Source of the DNA: Candidatus Latescibacterota bacterium | GTDB lineage: Bacteria > JAAXHH01 | Length of the DNA stretch: 64,000 bases | Assembly (NCBI GenBank): GCA_022821085.1 | Contig: JAJEEG010000006.1 | Span: forward strand, 2,625,330-2,689,329 | Direction: 5' to 3' | Shown here: piece by piece, positions 34,395 to 43,573 of the stretch | Layout: every line of letters starts with the position of its first letter | How positions within the stretch are numbered: position 1 is the first letter of the stretch | Notes under the pieces: model-generated | The model's database searches: none | What the model was told of the DNA's origin: nothing | What the model saw: the letters and a program-made list of their open reading frames with translations, nothing else | Position numbers and translations under genes: made by a program

Positions 34395-35825
34395 TCAGCT
34401 TCCTTTGTTTTTCTTTTCCCAGTAGAAGTAGAAGGGAAAGCCGGCGGCGACGATGGCCAGGCCGATGAGCGTATTGTAGATGAAATCCACGTTAGTCAGC
34501 AGCGACACCAGGTAACCGGTGATCACGGCGAGGAAGAGCAGGGGCGTAACCGGATAGCCCCAGGTCCTGTAAGGCCGCTTCGCGTCGGGCCGGCTGTAAC
34601 GCAGCACGATGACCGCGGCGATCGCGAGGATGGAAAAGGCGTATGAAGTGAAGGAACCGTAGGAGATGATATCCTCGAACCTCGGCGTCAGCGCGAACAG
34701 GGCGGCCAGAATGCCCTGGGCGAGGATGGACGCCGCCGGCGTGCGGAACCTCGGGTGTGCGCGGCTGAGCCCCTTGAAGAAAAGACCGTCCCTGCTTTGG
34801 GCGAAAAAGAGACGGGGAGCCACCAGCATGTGGACGTTGACCCCTCCGAAGGTGGAACACATCACACCGATCGAGATGAAGAGGGCGCCCCCATCGCCCA
34901 GCAGGACCTTCATCACGTCCGCCGCGATCCACTGCGAGGTCTGGACCTGCTCGAAGGGCAGGACCAGCATGTACACGAAGTTCGCCGCCAGGTAGATCAC
35001 GATTACGAAGAGTATGCCGACGATGATCGACAGCGGGAGATTGCGGCGCGGGTCGCGCATCTCCCCGGCGACGTAACTGGAAAAGGTCCATCCTTCGTAC
35101 GAGAACAGGCCGGTCACCATGGCCGCGCCGAAAGCGCCCAGCGCGAATCCGCCCACGGCCGTCCCGCCACCGACACCGCCGAACAATGGCGAGAAATGAT
35201 CCATCGATCCCTTCTCGGCCATGAACAGGCCCAGCAGGATGAGTCCGCCGAGCGCGGCTACCTTGATGAAGGTAAACAGGTTGGTGACCCTGCCGCTCCA
35301 CCGGACGCCGACCACGTTGATCATCATCAGGATCAACACGCACGCCGAGGCGATTACCGCCTGGGCGCCGTCGCTCAGGACGATGCCCTGGCCGCCTGCG
35401 TCGGCGGTGATGATGTTGACCGAGCTGGCCAGGTAATTGGCGAATACGTTGGCGACGGCGGCGATGGAAACCGGCCACACGAGCCAGAAGGCGGACCAGC
35501 CGTAGATGAAGGTGACCCAACGCCTGCGGTAGGCTTCGCGGACGTAGACGTACTGGCCTCCGGTCCGGGGCAGCATGGCGCCGAGTTCGGCGATGCAGAG
35601 TCCGCCGCACAGCGCGAGGAGACCGCAGACCAGCCAGACGAGCAGGCTCATGCCCGGCGAGCCCACGTTGGAGGCGATGGCGCTCGGCGCCTGGAAGATG
35701 CCGGAACCGATGACGCCGCCCACGATGATGGTGGTGGCTTCGAGAGGACCGAGCCCCCGAACGAGACCTTCGTCTTCGGTATCGGCTACCGGACCAGCGG
35801 CGGTATTCGATTCGGTTTCAGCCAA
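34395..35825 (-). CDS. APC-family amino acid permease
   Basis: A 476-residue permease with about twelve membrane helices. It has the family N-terminal unwound helix (IIVGGVIGSGIFQAPSAIA), then CIAELGAMLPRTGGQYVYVREAY, typical of LAT/APC exchangers, and the middle FSYEGWTFSSYVAGEMRDPRRNLP. The C-terminus is short and charged (FYWEKKNKGS). A soluble Asp/Glu-rich leader (residues 1-25) precedes helix 1. The likely cargo is an amino acid; specificity is unknown. It is the first gene of a pair with the CorA-like gene. Confidence 0.92.
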   Translation of the reverse strand: MAETESNTAAGPVADTEDEGLVRGLGPLEATTIIVGGVIGSGIFQAPSAIASNVGSPGMSLLVWLVCGLLALCGGLCIAELGAMLPRTGGQYVYVREAYRRRWVTFIYGWSAFWLVWPVSIAAVANVFANYLASSVNIITADAGGQGIVLSDGAQAVIASACVLILMMINVVGVRWSGRVTNLFTFIKVAALGGLILLGLFMAEKGSMDHFSPLFGGVGGGTAVGGFALGAFGAAMVTGLFSYEGWTFSSYVAGEMRDPRRNLPLSIIVGILFVIVIYLAANFVYMLVLPFEQVQTSQWIAADVMKVLLGDGGALFISIGVMCSTFGGVNVHMLVAPRLFFAQSRDGLFFKGLSRAHPRFRTPAASILAQGILAALFALTPRFEDIISYGSFTSYAFSILAIAAVIVLRYSRPDAKRPYRTWGYPVTPLLFLAVITGYLVSLLTNVDFIYNTLIGLAIVAAGFPFYFYWEKKNKGS

Positions 35826-35938
35826 ACCTCACCTCGACGGAAATGCTTGTTAAATCAGGCATAAACATGTGTAATGCATACATATTCGCAGGTCAATAAC
35901 AATCCCATTGGAACCGGTTGTACGAACCGGTAATTGCC

Positions 35939-35967
35939 TTGACACTCTACCCGTCCGGGCCTATATT
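35939..35967 (+). promoter_or_regulatory. Sigma70-type promoter of the tRNA(CAU)-tilS operon
   Basis: TTGACA (35939-35944), a 17-base spacer, and TATATT (35962-35967). It lies 16 bases before the tRNA gene. Among the best promoters in the window. Confidence 0.8.
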
Positions 35968-35983
35968 GGGATGTTCGATTCGA

Positions 35984-36057
35984 GGCGGCGTAGCTCAGTT
36001 GGTCAGAGCATCGGAATCATAATCCGAGTGTCCGGGGTTCGAATCCCTGCGCCGCTA
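35984..36057 (+). tRNA. tRNA with CAT anticodon, probably elongator Met
   Basis: Acceptor GGCGGCG/CGCCGCT with discriminator A, and anticodon stem TCGGA/TCCGA around ATCATAA with CAT at 36018-36020. No CCA is encoded. It lacks initiator hallmarks (GGG/CCC anticodon stem, unpaired base 1-72). The acceptor resembles elongator tRNA-Met of Bacillus. A tRNA-Ile(CAU) modified by lysidine is the alternative, raised because tilS follows immediately. Confidence 0.85.
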
Positions 36058-36122
36058 TGATCCATGGCCTTTCTGCACTCGGAAGGCCATTTTCATTTTG
36101 TCTCCCCCTCTCGCGATTTCCC

Positions 36123-37520
36123 ATGCAGGAAGCCATTGAACATAAAGTCGAAACCAGGGTCAGGCGCCACGGGATGATCAGGGCCGGCGACCGGGTGATC
36201 GCCGCGGTTTCGGGCGGCGCGGACTCGGTGGTCCTCCTGCACGTCCTGCACGGGCTCCGCGGCAAACTGGACATGGAACTGGGGGCGGCGCATCTCGACC
36301 ACGGGCTCCGCGGCGAAGAAGGACAGGAAGACGCCGCCTTCGTCATGGACTACGCGGGGTCACTGGGCCTGCCGTGCGTCGCGGAGCGGGCGGATGTCGA
36401 CGCCTACTGCCGGGAAAAGGGCTGTTCCATCGAGCAAGGCGCGCGCGAGGTACGGTACGGATTCCTGAAAAGGGTGCTGCTGGACCAGGATGCGGATTCC
36501 GTGGCAACCGGCCATACGGCGGACGATCAGGCCGAGACGGTACTGATGCGGCTCTTGCGTGGCAGCGGCAGTTCGGGTCTGTCCGCCATTCGGCCGGTCA
36601 GGGACGGGTGGATCATCCGGCCTCTCCTGGACGTCACCGCCCGCGAGATCGTCGCTTATGCACGGAAGCACGGGTTGTCCTACCGGACCGACCGCACCAA
36701 TGAGGACCAGGACGTGCTTCGAAACCGTATCCGGCGCCACCTGGTACCCTTGCTGCAGAAGGAGTACAATCCCCATATCGTGCAGGGCCTGTCGCGCCTC
36801 GCCGACGTAACGCGCGGCGAGGCGGAGTACCTGGACGCAAAGGCGACGACGTTCCTCGCCGATCATGCCCGGCTCGAGGACGGGAAGATCCATCGGCTGG
36901 ACCTCGATGCCTGGACGAACACGGCGCCCGCCCTGCAGCGGGTCCTGGTCCGGCGCCTGGTCCGGACCCTGGGCGGCAACGAGGAGCGACTGCGTTTCGA
37001 CCAGGTGGAGGATGCCCGAGCATGGATCGGCCGGGGCCCGGTAGGCCGGATCCATGAACTGCCCTGCGGGATCCGCATGGAATGCCGCAAGTCCGAACTG
37101 GTCTTATGTCGAGGTCCTTTAACACCCTTCCGACTGAATCTGGAGGTTCCCGGAAGGGTGAAGGTGCCGGGCACGAACCTTTCGATTCGTGTCGCGGAGG
37201 GGTCCGTAGAAACCGCGCCCGACGCGTCGGCGCACCGGGCCGTTTTCGATGCGGCGGCCGTGCGCCGGCCGTGGACCGTGCGTTCCCGCGAACAGGGCGA
37301 CCGCATGTCGCCCTTCGGCCTTTCGGGTCACAAGTCCCTGAAGAAGCTGTTCAACGAATGGGACGTGCCCCGGCTGTTACGCGACCGCGTGCCGGTCGTC
37401 ACGGACGGAATGCGGATCCTCTGGGTGGCTGGTTACCGGCAAAGCAACGAGGGCCTTGTCACCGGGAAGACCCGACGCGTGATGGTCGCCGAGCTTATGG
37501 AGGACGATCCGGTCGCTTGA
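36123..37520 (+). CDS. tilS: tRNA(Ile)-lysidine synthase
   Basis: TilS attaches lysine to C34 of tRNA-Ile(CAU), switching its codon from AUG to AUA. The 465-residue product has the PP-loop (AAVSGGADSVVLLH, near residue 26), LDHGLRGEE and GHTADDQAETVLMRLLRGSG. The C-terminal TilS domains follow (WTVRSREQGDRMSPFGLSGHKSLKKLFNEWDVP). ATG at 36123 matches the family N-terminus (MQEAIEHKVETRVRRHGMI). The frame is open from the tRNA end, but that leader is not conserved. It sits 65 bases after a CAU tRNA and is followed by hpt and ftsH, the classical order. Confidence 0.95.
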   Translation: MQEAIEHKVETRVRRHGMIRAGDRVIAAVSGGADSVVLLHVLHGLRGKLDMELGAAHLDHGLRGEEGQEDAAFVMDYAGSLGLPCVAERADVDAYCREKGCSIEQGAREVRYGFLKRVLLDQDADSVATGHTADDQAETVLMRLLRGSGSSGLSAIRPVRDGWIIRPLLDVTAREIVAYARKHGLSYRTDRTNEDQDVLRNRIRRHLVPLLQKEYNPHIVQGLSRLADVTRGEAEYLDAKATTFLADHARLEDGKIHRLDLDAWTNTAPALQRVLVRRLVRTLGGNEERLRFDQVEDARAWIGRGPVGRIHELPCGIRMECRKSELVLCRGPLTPFRLNLEVPGRVKVPGTNLSIRVAEGSVETAPDASAHRAVFDAAAVRRPWTVRSREQGDRMSPFGLSGHKSLKKLFNEWDVPRLLRDRVPVVTDGMRILWVAGYRQSNEGLVTGKTRRVMVAELMEDDPVA

Positions 37521-37563
37521 CGGCCGGACCGGCGGCGGCCTGCCCGTGCCGGGAGACCACGTG

Positions 37564-38079
37564 ATGAGAATCCTGCTCACCGAAGAACAAATCGCGGAGA
37601 AGGTCAGTAGCCTCGGGGCGCAGCTTTCGGCGGACTACCGGGACAAGAACCCGGTGCTCATCGGATGTCTCAAGGGGTGCGTGGTCTTCCTGGCCGACCT
37701 CATGCGGGAAATCACGGTGCCTCACGCCATTGACTTCGTACGCGCTTCATCCTATGGACAGGGGCAGGTTTCGGCCGGTGTCGCGAAGGTCGAAATCTTC
37801 GATGTTGACATCCGCGACCGGCACGCCGTGATCGTGGAGGACATCGTTGACACGGGGCTGACGCTGGGCTATCTTACGGAAGTGTTGACGAAGCAGGAAC
37901 CGTTGTCCCTGAAGGTATGCGCCCTGCTGGTTAAACCGGAGGCGCGCCGTGCGCCCGTGACGATCGATTACCGGGGTTTCGACATACCGGGCGATTTCGT
38001 CGTAGGGTACGGTCTCGACTGGGGCGAGCGGTATCGGGACCTGCCGTACGTCGCCGTGGTCGATGATCAGGATGCCTGA
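37564..38079 (+). CDS. hpt: Hypoxanthine phosphoribosyltransferase
   Basis: 171 residues, usual length. It salvages hypoxanthine/guanine to IMP/GMP with PRPP. The PRPP-binding loop is VIVEDIVDTGLTLGYL (near residue 88). The N-terminal VLIGCLKGCVVFLADLMREI and the late VVGYGLDWGERYRDLPYVAVV are family-typical. ATG at 37564 follows GGGAGA; a GTG directly before it would also serve. It lies 43 bases after tilS and 92 before ftsH in the conserved tilS-hpt-ftsH order. Confidence 0.93.
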   Translation: MRILLTEEQIAEKVSSLGAQLSADYRDKNPVLIGCLKGCVVFLADLMREITVPHAIDFVRASSYGQGQVSAGVAKVEIFDVDIRDRHAVIVEDIVDTGLTLGYLTEVLTKQEPLSLKVCALLVKPEARRAPVTIDYRGFDIPGDFVVGYGLDWGERYRDLPYVAVVDDQDA

Positions 38080-38171
38080 GCGTGGGGTTGTGCGGGCGCG
38101 AATACGGTCTCGCATACCCTCACGCTTATTTCTTGGCATTAAGCACAATCACTCGGGACGGGCAAGGACGA

Positions 38172-40283
38172 ATGATGAAGACCGGGCAGCACAAAGAGGG
38201 GCCGAGAGGAAGGCGCCCCGCCGCAACAGGCCAGGACCGCGGCAACCGGGCGCAAGCACCGCACCAGGATCGCGGCAACCGGCCGCACGCAACAGGCCAG
38301 GACCGCGGCAACCGGCCGCAAGCTCCCCGCCGGACCCGCACCATCGTCATGTGGGTACTCGTGGCCCTGCTGTCGGTGGTGCTGGTACAGTTCTTCAGCC
38401 GGAATCAGTCCGACGGTATGGAAATCGGATACTCCACTTTCCGGGACCACCTGGCCAGCGGGAACATCCTGAGCGTGACGATACTCGAAAAGACCGTCGT
38501 CGGTGAGTTCAGAAACGAGGTCAGTACACCCGTGCCCGGCGGCCGGGAATCCATGGAGACCCGATTCAAGGTCGAGATTCCTTTCGAAGACACGGAACTG
38601 ATCGATGAACTGGTAAGGCAGAACGTAACCATCACCGCGCGGCCGAAGTCGAGCCCCTGGTATACGCACCTGGTCACCTGGTTTCCGCTGCTCCTCATCA
38701 TCGGCCTGTGGATCCTCATCTTCCGGCAGATGCAGGGCGGCCAGAAGGGACTCTTCTCCATGGGGAAGAGCCAGGCCAAACTTACGGGAGCGCGCGAAGG
38801 CACGAAGTTCAGTGAAGTGGCCGGCGTGGAAGAGGCGAAGCGCGACCTGCAGGAGGTCGTGGAGTTTCTCAAGCATCCGGAAAAGTTCAGCCGGTTCGGT
38901 GCGCGCATTCCGAAAGGCGTGCTCTTGCTGGGCCCGCCCGGCACGGGAAAGACCCTTCTGGCCCGCGCGGTTTCCGGCGAAGCGGGCGTTCCCTTCTTTA
39001 CCATGAGCGGCGCGGATTTCATGGAGATGTTCGTGGGGGTCGGCGCGTCCCGGGTGCGGGACCTGTTCAAACAGGGCAAAGAAAACGCGCCCTGCATCAT
39101 TTTCATCGACGAATTGGACGCCGTGGGCCGCCACCGGGGCGCGGGCCTGGGCGGCGGTCACGATGAAAGGGAACAGACGCTGAACCAGTTGCTCGTGGAA
39201 ATGGACGGATTCGAACCGAACAGCGGGGTCGTCCTCATCGCCGCCACGAACCGCCCCGACGTGCTGGACCCGGCGCTGCTCAGGCCCGGTCGGTTCGACC
39301 GGCACGTCACCGTGGACCGGCCGGACGTCAAGGGGCGCGAGCAGATCCTGGAGATCAAGGCGAAGGACAAGCCGCTGGCGGAGTGCGTGAACCTGAAGAC
39401 CATGGCCAGGCTCACACCGGGCATGTCGGGCGCGGACCTGGAGAACATCATGAACGAGGCGGCCCTGCTCGCCGCGCGGGAAGACCATGACCGGATCACC
39501 ATGACGGACCTCGAACGCGCCAGGGACCGCATCGTCATGGGCTCGGAACACCAGCTGGTCATGTCGGAAGAAGAGCGCAGAACCGTGGCTTACCACGAAA
39601 GCGGCCACGCCCTGACCGCCGCCCTGATCCCCGAGATCGACTCTCCGCACAGCGTCACCATCATACCCCGCGGGCAAGCGCTCGGGATCACCTATTCCAT
39701 TCCGGAGGAGGACCAGTACCTGTATTCGGAAGCCTGGTGCCGGGGTCAGATCGCCTGCCTGCTGGCCGGACAGGTCGCCGAACGCATCGGGGTCGGTGAC
39801 ACGTTCAACGGGGCCGGCGACGACATCAAGCGCGCCACGGAACTGGCGCGTCACATGGTCTGCGGCTGGGGGATGGGCGAACTCGGTCCCCTGGCCCTCG
39901 GCAACCCGGAAGGGGAAGTATTCCTGGGCCGGGAACTCACCCGGAAGCGCGATTACAGCAACAAGACGGCCGTGAAGGTCGACGAGGACATGAAGCGAAT
40001 CCTGGATGCCTGCCGGCAGCGTGCCGAAACCATCATTTCGAAGCAGGAAGACACCCTGCACCGGATGGCCGAGGCCCTCGTCGAACATGAAACGCTGGAC
40101 AGGGGCCAGATGGATCAGTTGCTCGCGGGGAAACCGCTGGCGCCGGCCGTCAAGCGTGAAGCGGCAACGGGGCAGGACGCGAAAGATGAAGCCGGGCAGG
40201 CGGAGGAGACCCGGACGGACGATGAAAAAGCAACGGCCCCCACGCCTTTCAAGGAGCCTCCCCTGGCCGCACCCGGAGTCTGA
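38172..40283 (+). CDS. ftsH: ATP-dependent zinc metalloprotease FtsH
   Basis: A 703-residue membrane AAA protease that degrades unstable membrane and cytosolic proteins. An unusual basic N-tail contains QDRGNR three times before the first helix ([19 protein letters not shown]). A periplasmic domain and second helix ([15 protein letters not shown]) follow. Next come the AAA module (Walker [11 protein letters not shown]; Walker [25 protein letters not shown]) and the peptidase with HESGH and its third zinc ligand in AGDD. The C-tail is charged and Pro-rich. ATG at 38172 (or 38175) follows AAGGACGA. It overlaps a conserved cluster; folP follows after two bases. Confidence 0.95.
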   Translation: MMKTGQHKEGPRGRRPAATGQDRGNRAQAPHQDRGNRPHATGQDRGNRPQAPRRTRTIVMWVLVALLSVVLVQFFSRNQSDGMEIGYSTFRDHLASGNILSVTILEKTVVGEFRNEVSTPVPGGRESMETRFKVEIPFEDTELIDELVRQNVTITARPKSSPWYTHLVTWFPLLLIIGLWILIFRQMQGGQKGLFSMGKSQAKLTGAREGTKFSEVAGVEEAKRDLQEVVEFLKHPEKFSRFGARIPKGVLLLGPPGTGKTLLARAVSGEAGVPFFTMSGADFMEMFVGVGASRVRDLFKQGKENAPCIIFIDELDAVGRHRGAGLGGGHDEREQTLNQLLVEMDGFEPNSGVVLIAATNRPDVLDPALLRPGRFDRHVTVDRPDVKGREQILEIKAKDKPLAECVNLKTMARLTPGMSGADLENIMNEAALLAAREDHDRITMTDLERARDRIVMGSEHQLVMSEEERRTVAYHESGHALTAALIPEIDSPHSVTIIPRGQALGITYSIPEEDQYLYSEAWCRGQIACLLAGQVAERIGVGDTFNGAGDDIKRATELARHMVCGWGMGELGPLALGNPEGEVFLGRELTRKRDYSNKTAVKVDEDMKRILDACRQRAETIISKQEDTLHRMAEALVEHETLDRGQMDQLLAGKPLAPAVKREAATGQDAKDEAGQAEETRTDDEKATAPTPFKEPPLAAPGV
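38215..38330 (+). repeat. In-frame tandem repeats in the FtsH N-terminal tail
   Basis: GCAACAGGCCAGGACCGCGG and close relatives recur three times, giving (A)TGQDRGNR / PHQDRGNR / ATGQDRGNR in the protein. One pair of copies is nearly identical at the DNA level, so the expansion is recent. Confidence 0.85.
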
Positions 40284-40285
40284 TC

Positions 40286-41140
40286 GTGGATGATGAACGG
40301 GTCATCGAGGGGGACGGGTTCCACTGGGACTGTTCGCAACGCACGCGAATCATGGGCGTCCTCAATGTCACACCGGATTCCTTCTATGACGGCGGCCGGT
40401 ACTGGGACCCTTTAACCGCCGTACGGCACGGTCAGCGATTGGCCGAAGAAGGCGCGGACGCCATCGACGTGGGCGGTGAATCCACCCGGCCGGGCGCGGA
40501 ACCGGTCAGCCTGGAAGAGGAACTTCGGCGGGTCATTCCCGTCATCGAAAAATTGAAGGACCGGATCGAACAGCCGGTGTCCGTCGATACACGAAAGGCG
40601 GAAGTCGCCCGCAGGGCCGTAAGCGCCGGGGCACGGATGGTGAACGACGTCAGCGGATTGACCGCCGATCCGGATATGGCCGGGACGGTCGCCGCTTCCG
40701 GGATTCCCGTGGTGATCATGCATACGGCGGGAACACCTCGGGACATGCAGAAGAATCCCGGCTATCGGGACACCGTGGGCCAAATCGTCGAATGGCTGGA
40801 CGCACGCATCGAACACGCCGTGGCGCGCGGCATCCGAAGGTCGCGGATCATTATCGATCCCGGCATCGGTTTCGGCAAACGGCTCAGTGACAACCTGCTC
40901 CTGATCCGGTCCCTGGCGTCATTCCGGAAACTGCATCGTCCCATTCTGATCGGCCCATCGCGGAAGTCCTTCATCGGCCGTGTGCTCGACGCGGAGAAAG
41001 ACGACCGGATGGAGGGCACGGCGGCGGCGGTCGCGCTTAGCGTCGCCAACGGTGCCAGCATCGTCAGGGTCCACGACGTCAGGGAAATGAGCCGAGTAGT
41101 CCGCATGACCGACGCGATCTGCAAGGCGCGGCAGGAGTAA
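40286..41140 (+). CDS. folP: Dihydropteroate synthase
   Basis: 284 residues. Joins p-aminobenzoate to dihydropterin pyrophosphate in folate synthesis. It has both signatures: IMGVLNVTPDSFYDGGRY near residue 22 and GADAIDVGGESTRPGAEPVS near residue 55. It also has SVDTRKAEVAR, MVNDVSGL, IIIDPGIGFGKRLSDNL and IGPSRKSFIG. The start is GTG at 40286, two bases after the ftsH stop, with CCCGGAG inside ftsH as ribosome binding site. Part of the tilS-hpt-ftsH-folP-rnz run. Confidence 0.95.
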   Translation: MDDERVIEGDGFHWDCSQRTRIMGVLNVTPDSFYDGGRYWDPLTAVRHGQRLAEEGADAIDVGGESTRPGAEPVSLEEELRRVIPVIEKLKDRIEQPVSVDTRKAEVARRAVSAGARMVNDVSGLTADPDMAGTVAASGIPVVIMHTAGTPRDMQKNPGYRDTVGQIVEWLDARIEHAVARGIRRSRIIIDPGIGFGKRLSDNLLLIRSLASFRKLHRPILIGPSRKSFIGRVLDAEKDDRMEGTAAAVALSVANGASIVRVHDVREMSRVVRMTDAICKARQE

Positions 41141-41175
41141 GCGTCCACCGAGAACAAGGCCACCTATCTTCCATC

Positions 41176-42093
41176 ATGACCATAGACATCGTTATCCTGG
41201 GTTCAGGAGGCGCAATACCGACCCTGACGCGAAACCTGCCGTCCGTGGCCATCCAGTGCGACGGCCGCGTGTTCCTCTTCGACTGCGGGGAGGGCACGCA
41301 GACGCAAATGGTCCGGGCGAAGATGCCCCTGAGCAAGATCGAGCGGATCTATATCTCCCATCTGCACGGCGACCATGTGATGGGACTGCCCGGCCTGTTG
41401 ATGACCATGGGGCAGATACCGCGGGAACGGGCCCTGAACATCCACGGACCTCCGGGCATTTCAGAGTTCGTGGAAGGCAACCGGCGCTTTCTGGGCCACC
41501 AGTGCCCCTTTCCCGTGATCGTCACGGAGACCAGGGGCGGCCGGGTCTCCGAGGACGACACGGTCTTCGTCGAGGCCGTACCCGTGGACCACAGCTGCTT
41601 TACGCTGGCGTTCGCCTTCCAGGAAAGGGAACGGCCCGGTCATTTCCAGGTCGAGGAAGCGCGGCGGCTGGGCATACCGCCCGGACCGCTTTACGGGCGG
41701 CTGCAGGCGGGTGAAACCGTGACGCTGCAGGATGGGCGGGTGATAGAGCCCGGCCAGGTCCTGGGTCCCACCCGGCGGGGCCGGAAGATCGTGTACGCCA
41801 CGGATACCCGGCCGTGCGACCAGGTGGTGTCGCTCGCCCTCGAGGCAGACGTGCTGATCCACGACGGCATGTTCAGCGACGACCTGCGGGCGCAGGCCCG
41901 GCAGAAGCACCACTCGACGGTCGTGCAGGCCGCCCGCATCGCCCGGCGCGCGAAGGTCGGCAGCCTCGTGCTGACCCATATCAGTTCCCGCTATATGCAG
42001 GATGGGCCGCTGGCCGCCGAGGCGCGCAAGGTCTTTCCCGCCACCCGCGTCGCGCGGGATCTCATGGAATTCAACGTGCCCATGTATAAATGA
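41176..42093 (+). CDS. rnz: Ribonuclease Z
   Basis: 305 residues, standard length. Endonuclease that trims tRNA 3' ends, fitting this genome's CCA-less tRNA genes. It has metallo-beta-lactamase motifs: FDCGEGTQTQM, SHLHGDHVMGLPGL (HxHxDH), VDHSC, YATDTRP and HDGMFSDDLRAQARQKHHST, then LTHISSRY. It opens with IVILGSGGAIPTLTRN, as in tRNase Z. ATG at 41176. Last gene of the plus run; it converges with the MBL-rhodanese gene. Confidence 0.93.
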   Translation: MTIDIVILGSGGAIPTLTRNLPSVAIQCDGRVFLFDCGEGTQTQMVRAKMPLSKIERIYISHLHGDHVMGLPGLLMTMGQIPRERALNIHGPPGISEFVEGNRRFLGHQCPFPVIVTETRGGRVSEDDTVFVEAVPVDHSCFTLAFAFQERERPGHFQVEEARRLGIPPGPLYGRLQAGETVTLQDGRVIEPGQVLGPTRRGRKIVYATDTRPCDQVVSLALEADVLIHDGMFSDDLRAQARQKHHSTVVQAARIARRAKVGSLVLTHISSRYMQDGPLAAEARKVFPATRVARDLMEFNVPMYK

Positions 42094-42150
42094 GACCGGC
42101 ATGGTGAGCGTAGCCGACCCGGTCTGCCCGGTGCGCGTCTCTCCCCCGGG

Positions 42151-43545
42151 TCACTCCGCGGGCTCACGCTGGACGGCCTCCCAGGCCGCCAGGCCCCCGA
42201 CCAGGTCCATCACGTCCGCGATCCCGTTCCGCTTCAGGATGCTGGCCGCCATGGCGGAACGATAGCCGCCGGCGCACTGGACGACCACCGTGGCGCCGGT
42301 GGGGATCTCGTCCAGCCGTTCTTCCAGGTGATTCAGTGGAACGTGGAGACTGCCCCGGATGGACTTGGCGGCGCGTTCCTGGCCGGACCGGATGTCGAGC
42401 ACCAGGGGCGGGCGTTCCGTGTCCAGCCTGTCCCTGAGCGCCGCCGCGGTGATGCGGTCGGTCCGGCTCAACAGGTCGGGCCGATCATCCAGTGCGTGCA
42501 TGCCGCCCTCCAGGTATCCGGCGATATGGTCGAAGCCGATGCGGCCCAACCGCAGGGCGGATTCCTCCTCGGCGCCCGATTCCGTGATCAGCACGATCGG
42601 CCGGTCCCGCCGAAGCAGGGTGCCCGCCCAGCTGGCGTACTGGCCCCCGAGCCCGATGTTGATGCTGCCCCTCAGGTGCGCACCCTCATAGTCCGAGGCG
42701 TCCCGCGTGTCGAGCAACTGGGCGCCGTCTCCCGCCTTGCGCAACACCTCCTCCAGCGTCAGGGGGTGCAGGTTACGCTTCAGCAGATGGTCCAGCGTTT
42801 CATGTTCCTGCGCGTTGAACGCGGCGTCGTAGGTGAAGTACGAAGGTGCCTCGGGCTGGTCTGTCGTGATAAGGCGGGTAAAGGTCTCCCGGTCCATCGG
42901 CTGCAGGGCGTAGTTGTACTTCTTCTGATCTCCCATGGTGGAAACCGTGTCCGTACTCAGGTTCTTGCCGCACAACGAGCCGGCGCCGTGCGCGGGATAG
43001 ACGAGCGTCTCGTCGACGGTCGCCGGAATCAGCTTCCCGTGGAGGGAGTCGTAGAGCAGGTTGGCCAGGTCCGAGGCTTTCCAGCCGAGCGCGGCCCGCA
43101 GGTCCGGACGGCCCACGTCGCCGATGAACAGGGTGTCCCCGGTCAGCACGGCATAGGGCGACGCCGCTTCCTCGGGATCGAAGACCAGGATGCAGACGGA
43201 CTCGGGAGAATGTCCGGGCGTCTCGAGAAAGGCGAGCCGGATCCGGCCCAGGTTCATACCTCCGCCGTCCTTCATCGGCTCGAAGGCGTAGTCCGCCTGG
43301 GCACGGGCCCCGAGATGGATCATGGCGCCGGTGCGGTCTCTCAGTTCCAGGTGGCCCGCGGCGAAATCCGCGTGGAAGTGCGTGAGGAAGACATGGCCGA
43401 TGGTCATGTTCCGGGCTTCGGCCTCTTCGATGTACTGGCCGATATCGCGCTGTGGATCCACGACGGCCGCGACACCGGATGATTCGTCCCCGATGAAGTA
43501 GGACGCATGGGCGAGACAGCCCAGGTAGTACTGGTTCAGTATCAT
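42151..43545 (-). CDS. MBL-fold/double rhodanese protein (persulfide dioxygenase-like)
   Basis: 464 residues. The N-terminal metallo-beta-lactamase domain has THFHADFAAGH, TPGHSPESV, GDTLFIGDVGRPDL and PAHGAGSLCG, as in ETHE1-related proteins (the residue after HxHxD is Phe, as in many MBL-rhodanese fusions). Two rhodanese domains follow. The first (about 270-365) has no active-site Cys (PIVLITESGAEE). The second (about 370-460) has it in VVVQCAGGYRSAMAAS. A role in persulfide or sulfide handling is likely. ATG at 43545 follows AAGGAG with good spacing. It is the last gene of the oligopeptide-type operon, 28 bases behind the binding-protein gene. Confidence 0.88.
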   Translation of the reverse strand: MILNQYYLGCLAHASYFIGDESSGVAAVVDPQRDIGQYIEEAEARNMTIGHVFLTHFHADFAAGHLELRDRTGAMIHLGARAQADYAFEPMKDGGGMNLGRIRLAFLETPGHSPESVCILVFDPEEAASPYAVLTGDTLFIGDVGRPDLRAALGWKASDLANLLYDSLHGKLIPATVDETLVYPAHGAGSLCGKNLSTDTVSTMGDQKKYNYALQPMDRETFTRLITTDQPEAPSYFTYDAAFNAQEHETLDHLLKRNLHPLTLEEVLRKAGDGAQLLDTRDASDYEGAHLRGSINIGLGGQYASWAGTLLRRDRPIVLITESGAEEESALRLGRIGFDHIAGYLEGGMHALDDRPDLLSRTDRITAAALRDRLDTERPPLVLDIRSGQERAAKSIRGSLHVPLNHLEERLDEIPTGATVVVQCAGGYRSAMAASILKRNGIADVMDLVGGLAAWEAVQREPAE

Positions 43546-43573
43546 GTCGGACTCCTTCCGCGCTTCGACGCGC

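Noticed and set aside
35984-36057. Initiator tRNA-fMet
   Set aside because: No three G-C pairs at the base of the anticodon loop and no 1-72 mismatch of the initiator type (a G-U pair is present).
38139-40088. Long open frame on the strand opposite ftsH, and similar ones opposite dnaX, gltA, the iron-type permease and the dehydratases
   Set aside because: These follow from high GC at third positions of the real genes; their translations are rich in His, Arg and Gly and lack motifs or ribosome binding sites.
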